64,000 bases of DNA from Diprion similis (taxonomy: Eukaryota > Arthropoda > Insecta > Hymenoptera > Diprionidae), in the NCBI RefSeq assembly GCF_021155765.1, contig NC_060113.1, positions 5,843,001-5,907,000 of the forward strand, given 5' to 3'. The notes under the pieces were generated by a model. The model was given only the letters and a program-made list of their open reading frames with translations. It was not told where the DNA came from and ran no database searches. The translations under genes and the position numbers were made by a program. Positions 61,594-64,000 of the stretch are shown piece after piece; positions within the stretch are counted from its first letter, which is position 1, and every line of letters begins with the position of its first letter.

Positions 61594-62142
61594 GTAAGTT
61601 CTGTTCTCGTGTAATGGTTAAAATAATCTACGAACATCGGGATTTTCTGAAGTAATAACACCAGGCATTAATTACCTCGGAAATCGTAATATTATTGTGC
61701 GTCTTATAAGCCAAGAATTCGTTTTTTATCGTGCAAGTGTTATTCGTTAACAATTGTGAATCTCGGCAGCACCTCCTATGCCACATACACGTTTGTTTAT
61801 TCGAATGATTCCTCGGACACAAAAGATTTTTCATTTACACACCTGCGTTTAAATAACAAATTTCATTAGAAATCAGCTTCAAAACTAGATTCAACGATCC
61901 GCTGCATTACTAAACTATTGTTTCACACACTTGCACTTGCAGGTTATGTCCGACATTCCGGAATGTATACAGCTACCTACTGTCAGCACGTTACTTTGCA
62001 CGATGCGTTACTTGGATCTTGAAACTTTCATAAAACTCTTAATTTAGCAAAGAACAACAAATGCCAGTAATCATTACTACTGATGGATTGGTAGCCAACA
62101 AAAATGTTTTAACCTTTTTCTTTTTCTTTACAGGAAACCAAG

Positions 62143-62440
62143 ATGGTGAAGATTATGAAAGTAGGGAAGGTGGTGCTGGTCCTTAGTGGCCGGTACGCTG
62201 GTCGCAAAGCTATAGTCATGCGAAATTTTGACGATGGCACGTCAGACAAACAATACGGCCATGCCTGGGTTGCTGGCATCGATCGATACCCTCGCAAGGT
62301 ACACAAGCGTATGGGCAAAGGAAAACTACACAAACGATCCAAGATAAAGCCCTTCGTCAAGGTTAGTTTTACAATGTTAAACTCGTATTGATAGCCGTAC
62401 AATGACTTTGAAACTTGCGTAAAATAGCCACTCGAAGAAA

Positions 62441-62471
<31 letters not shown>

Positions 62472-63699
62472 TAGTACAGTGCACTCTGGAGCCTGAGTCT
62501 ATTTATATATCACGCTTGCCACAAAAAGTACTATATGAGTATCTTTATTTTCTTGGATTTCTAGCCCCTCAATTCCAATTTTCCTTTAAATATTCTAAGT
62601 AATTAAATCTTGAATCAGTTTGGTTGAGAAATACAATTTTAACCATTTTTGAACCGAAACATATTGTTATCTTGTTAATATTAATAAACTAAAGTCTACT
62701 AATGAAAAGGCTCCTAGAGTGTTCAAAATTTTTGATTTATTGTTCAGCTCATTAGTTAAACTGATATTAATGTGCATACAGCAACCATTTACATAAAACA
62801 GTACCAGAAAACAATCATATTCAATTTTTCTCATTATATTATGAAGAGTTTAAGTTGAGACTGTTCAGCTTCATATAAGACATGGATTTTTTTCGTCAAC
62901 TTGTTCGAAAGCATAAGTAAGATGGTGATAAAATCTAAATCTGAAAATGAATTCTTGCAATCTAAAGGGTCATCCACAACTTCCATGTTTTCAGAAATAT
63001 GGTGAACAGTAAATTAGGATTTTAATGAAACAAAGTTTACCTGGTCTACAACTGTAACCCTTATAACTTGGTTTTGAATTGCTAATTAAGTGATTGGTTT
63101 TTAATTTCTCATTCATTTCATATTTCTATGAGAAGTTGTCTACTACCAGTCTTGATCGTGAGTTTCACTTCTCCTAGTTGATTCACTATAGGTAGTCAAA
63201 TACAAAATGAAATCCACAGTCATTTGATAATGAAACAATTTATTATATTTCTTAAAATGTCTGATTTAAAAAATTTATCCTGCAATTTGTGAGCTTCATA
63301 TTAATCAATTAATAAATAAGTTTCCACAGATTTGTGGTTGCAACGAACACAGTCCCATATAAAAAATTTCTGCCCAAGACTCGTTATATCGTATATTTTA
63401 AATTGTTCGGTTTTCTCTCGTCAGATGTTGAACTATAACCACTTGATGCCAACACGATACACCGTTGATCTAGCATTGGATAAGGCACAAATCAAGGACC
63501 TGAAGGACCCCATGAAACGCAAGAAGGTCCGATTCCAAACCCGTGTAAAGTTTGAGGAGAGGTAAGAGTACCGTCTTTGTAGATTTAGACAATGGTATTC
63601 GACGCTCAGGTTTAACTGTTCATATTTACTGAATCTTTTCTTCTTTATAGGTACAAATCCGGCAAGAACAAGTGGTTTTTCCAGAAATTGCGGTTCTAA
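62143..63699 (+). CDS. RpL27: 60S ribosomal protein L27 (eL27)
   Basis: Three coding exons, 62143-62361, 63425-63561 and 63651-63699, total 405 nt for 134 residues, the usual length of eL27. The N-terminus [20 protein letters not shown] carries the KOW motif, followed by [22 protein letters not shown] and a basic [13 protein letters not shown] stretch. The C-terminal exons read [26 protein letters not shown] and [11 protein letters not shown], the invariant ending of the family. It is a structural protein of the large cytosolic ribosomal subunit. A leader exon lies at 61568-61593 and the gene is divergent from the Myb/SANT-like gene. No snoRNA could be supported in its introns. Confidence 0.98.
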
Positions 63700-64000
63700 A
63701 TGCTTTTATATCGGGGTCAATAAAAATGTGTAAAAATTATAAGTGCAACTCTAATTTTTTAGCATCTAACCCTCATCATGCGTTAATTGTAAATATTGAA
63801 TATTATTAGCGATATCAAGTTTTCTAGCCTACAATGGCAACTATTGTCTAAATTTTTTTTTATTTCTCCTTTTGTCTAGATCATTTCATTTTTATATTTA
63901 GGCATTAGTATACCTAATCTACCAAACTCAACTAGGCATAGAACTCGCTTAATAGTATAACAGATCGGCTAAGTATTGAGTCTACATCTCATGGGTGTTC
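63700..64000 (+). promoter_or_regulatory. RpL27 3' UTR with polyadenylation signal
   Basis: AATAAA at 63719-63724, twenty bases after the RpL27 stop codon, is the likely polyadenylation signal. Beyond it the window ends in AT-rich sequence with no recognised feature. Confidence 0.65.

Noticed and set aside
61594-63424. Intronic snoRNA in RpL27
   Set aside because: Ribosomal-protein introns often host snoRNAs, but I could not find a convincing C box plus D box pair or an H/ACA pattern by eye.
1-64000. tRNA genes, rRNA, CRISPR arrays, long retroelements with reverse transcriptase
   Set aside because: Looked for on both strands; no cloverleaf with conserved A/B boxes, no direct-repeat array, and no reverse-transcriptase or transposase frame was recognised.

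Overview
The window looks like a piece of an AT-rich insect nuclear genome. Genes are split by canonical GT-AG introns, intergenic DNA is rich in A/T tracts and MITE-like inverted repeats, and the protein set (a multicopper-oxidase-related protein, a MADF-BESS factor, Cdk12, CtIP, IA-2, RpL27) is typical of holometabolous insects. A hymenopteran is my best guess, but order-level placement is inference only. I see no bacterial, viral or organellar genes, no tRNA or rRNA, and no CRISPR.

Layout. 1.2-13.0 kb, minus strand: a ten-exon gene for a secreted multicopper-oxidase-like protein that has lost six of the ten copper-binding histidines (MCORP-like). Its 6.75-kb sixth intron contains a complete two-exon MADF-BESS transcription-factor gene on the same strand (4.7-8.1 kb). 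14.9-16.4 kb, minus: a C2H2 zinc-finger gene with an unresolved reading-frame problem at its 5' exon. 19.1-30.5 kb, plus: Cdk12 in ten coding exons. 32.4-36.8 kb, plus: a CtIP/RBBP8 end-resection factor whose first intron holds a 680-bp fold-back element. 39.3-52.6 kb, minus: IA-2/PTPRN, a dense-core-vesicle receptor pseudophosphatase in 15 coding exons, with a probable non-coding first exon near 55.4-55.7 kb. 59.8-60.7 kb, minus: a small Myb/SANT-like (MADF-like) DNA-binding protein. 61.6-63.7 kb, plus: ribosomal protein RpL27 with a TOP-type leader exon.

Exon joins were derived by hand from splice signals and codon phase. For MCORP, Cdk12, CtIP, IA-2, the Myb/SANT gene and RpL27 all phases close and the summed CDS lengths divide by three (1845, 4482, 1860, 3153, 798 and 405 nt).

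The genes do not form one pathway. Two are pseudoenzymes (MCORP and IA-2). Cdk12 and CtIP are same-strand neighbours, and both act in DNA-damage biology. The most striking non-gene features are a roughly 200-bp MITE family with about eight copies in 64 kb (two in tandem at 57.4-57.8 kb), the fold-back element with TTAA at both ends in the CtIP intron, two further inverted-repeat elements in IA-2 introns, and a cluster of perfect short hairpins at 9.3-9.7 kb.
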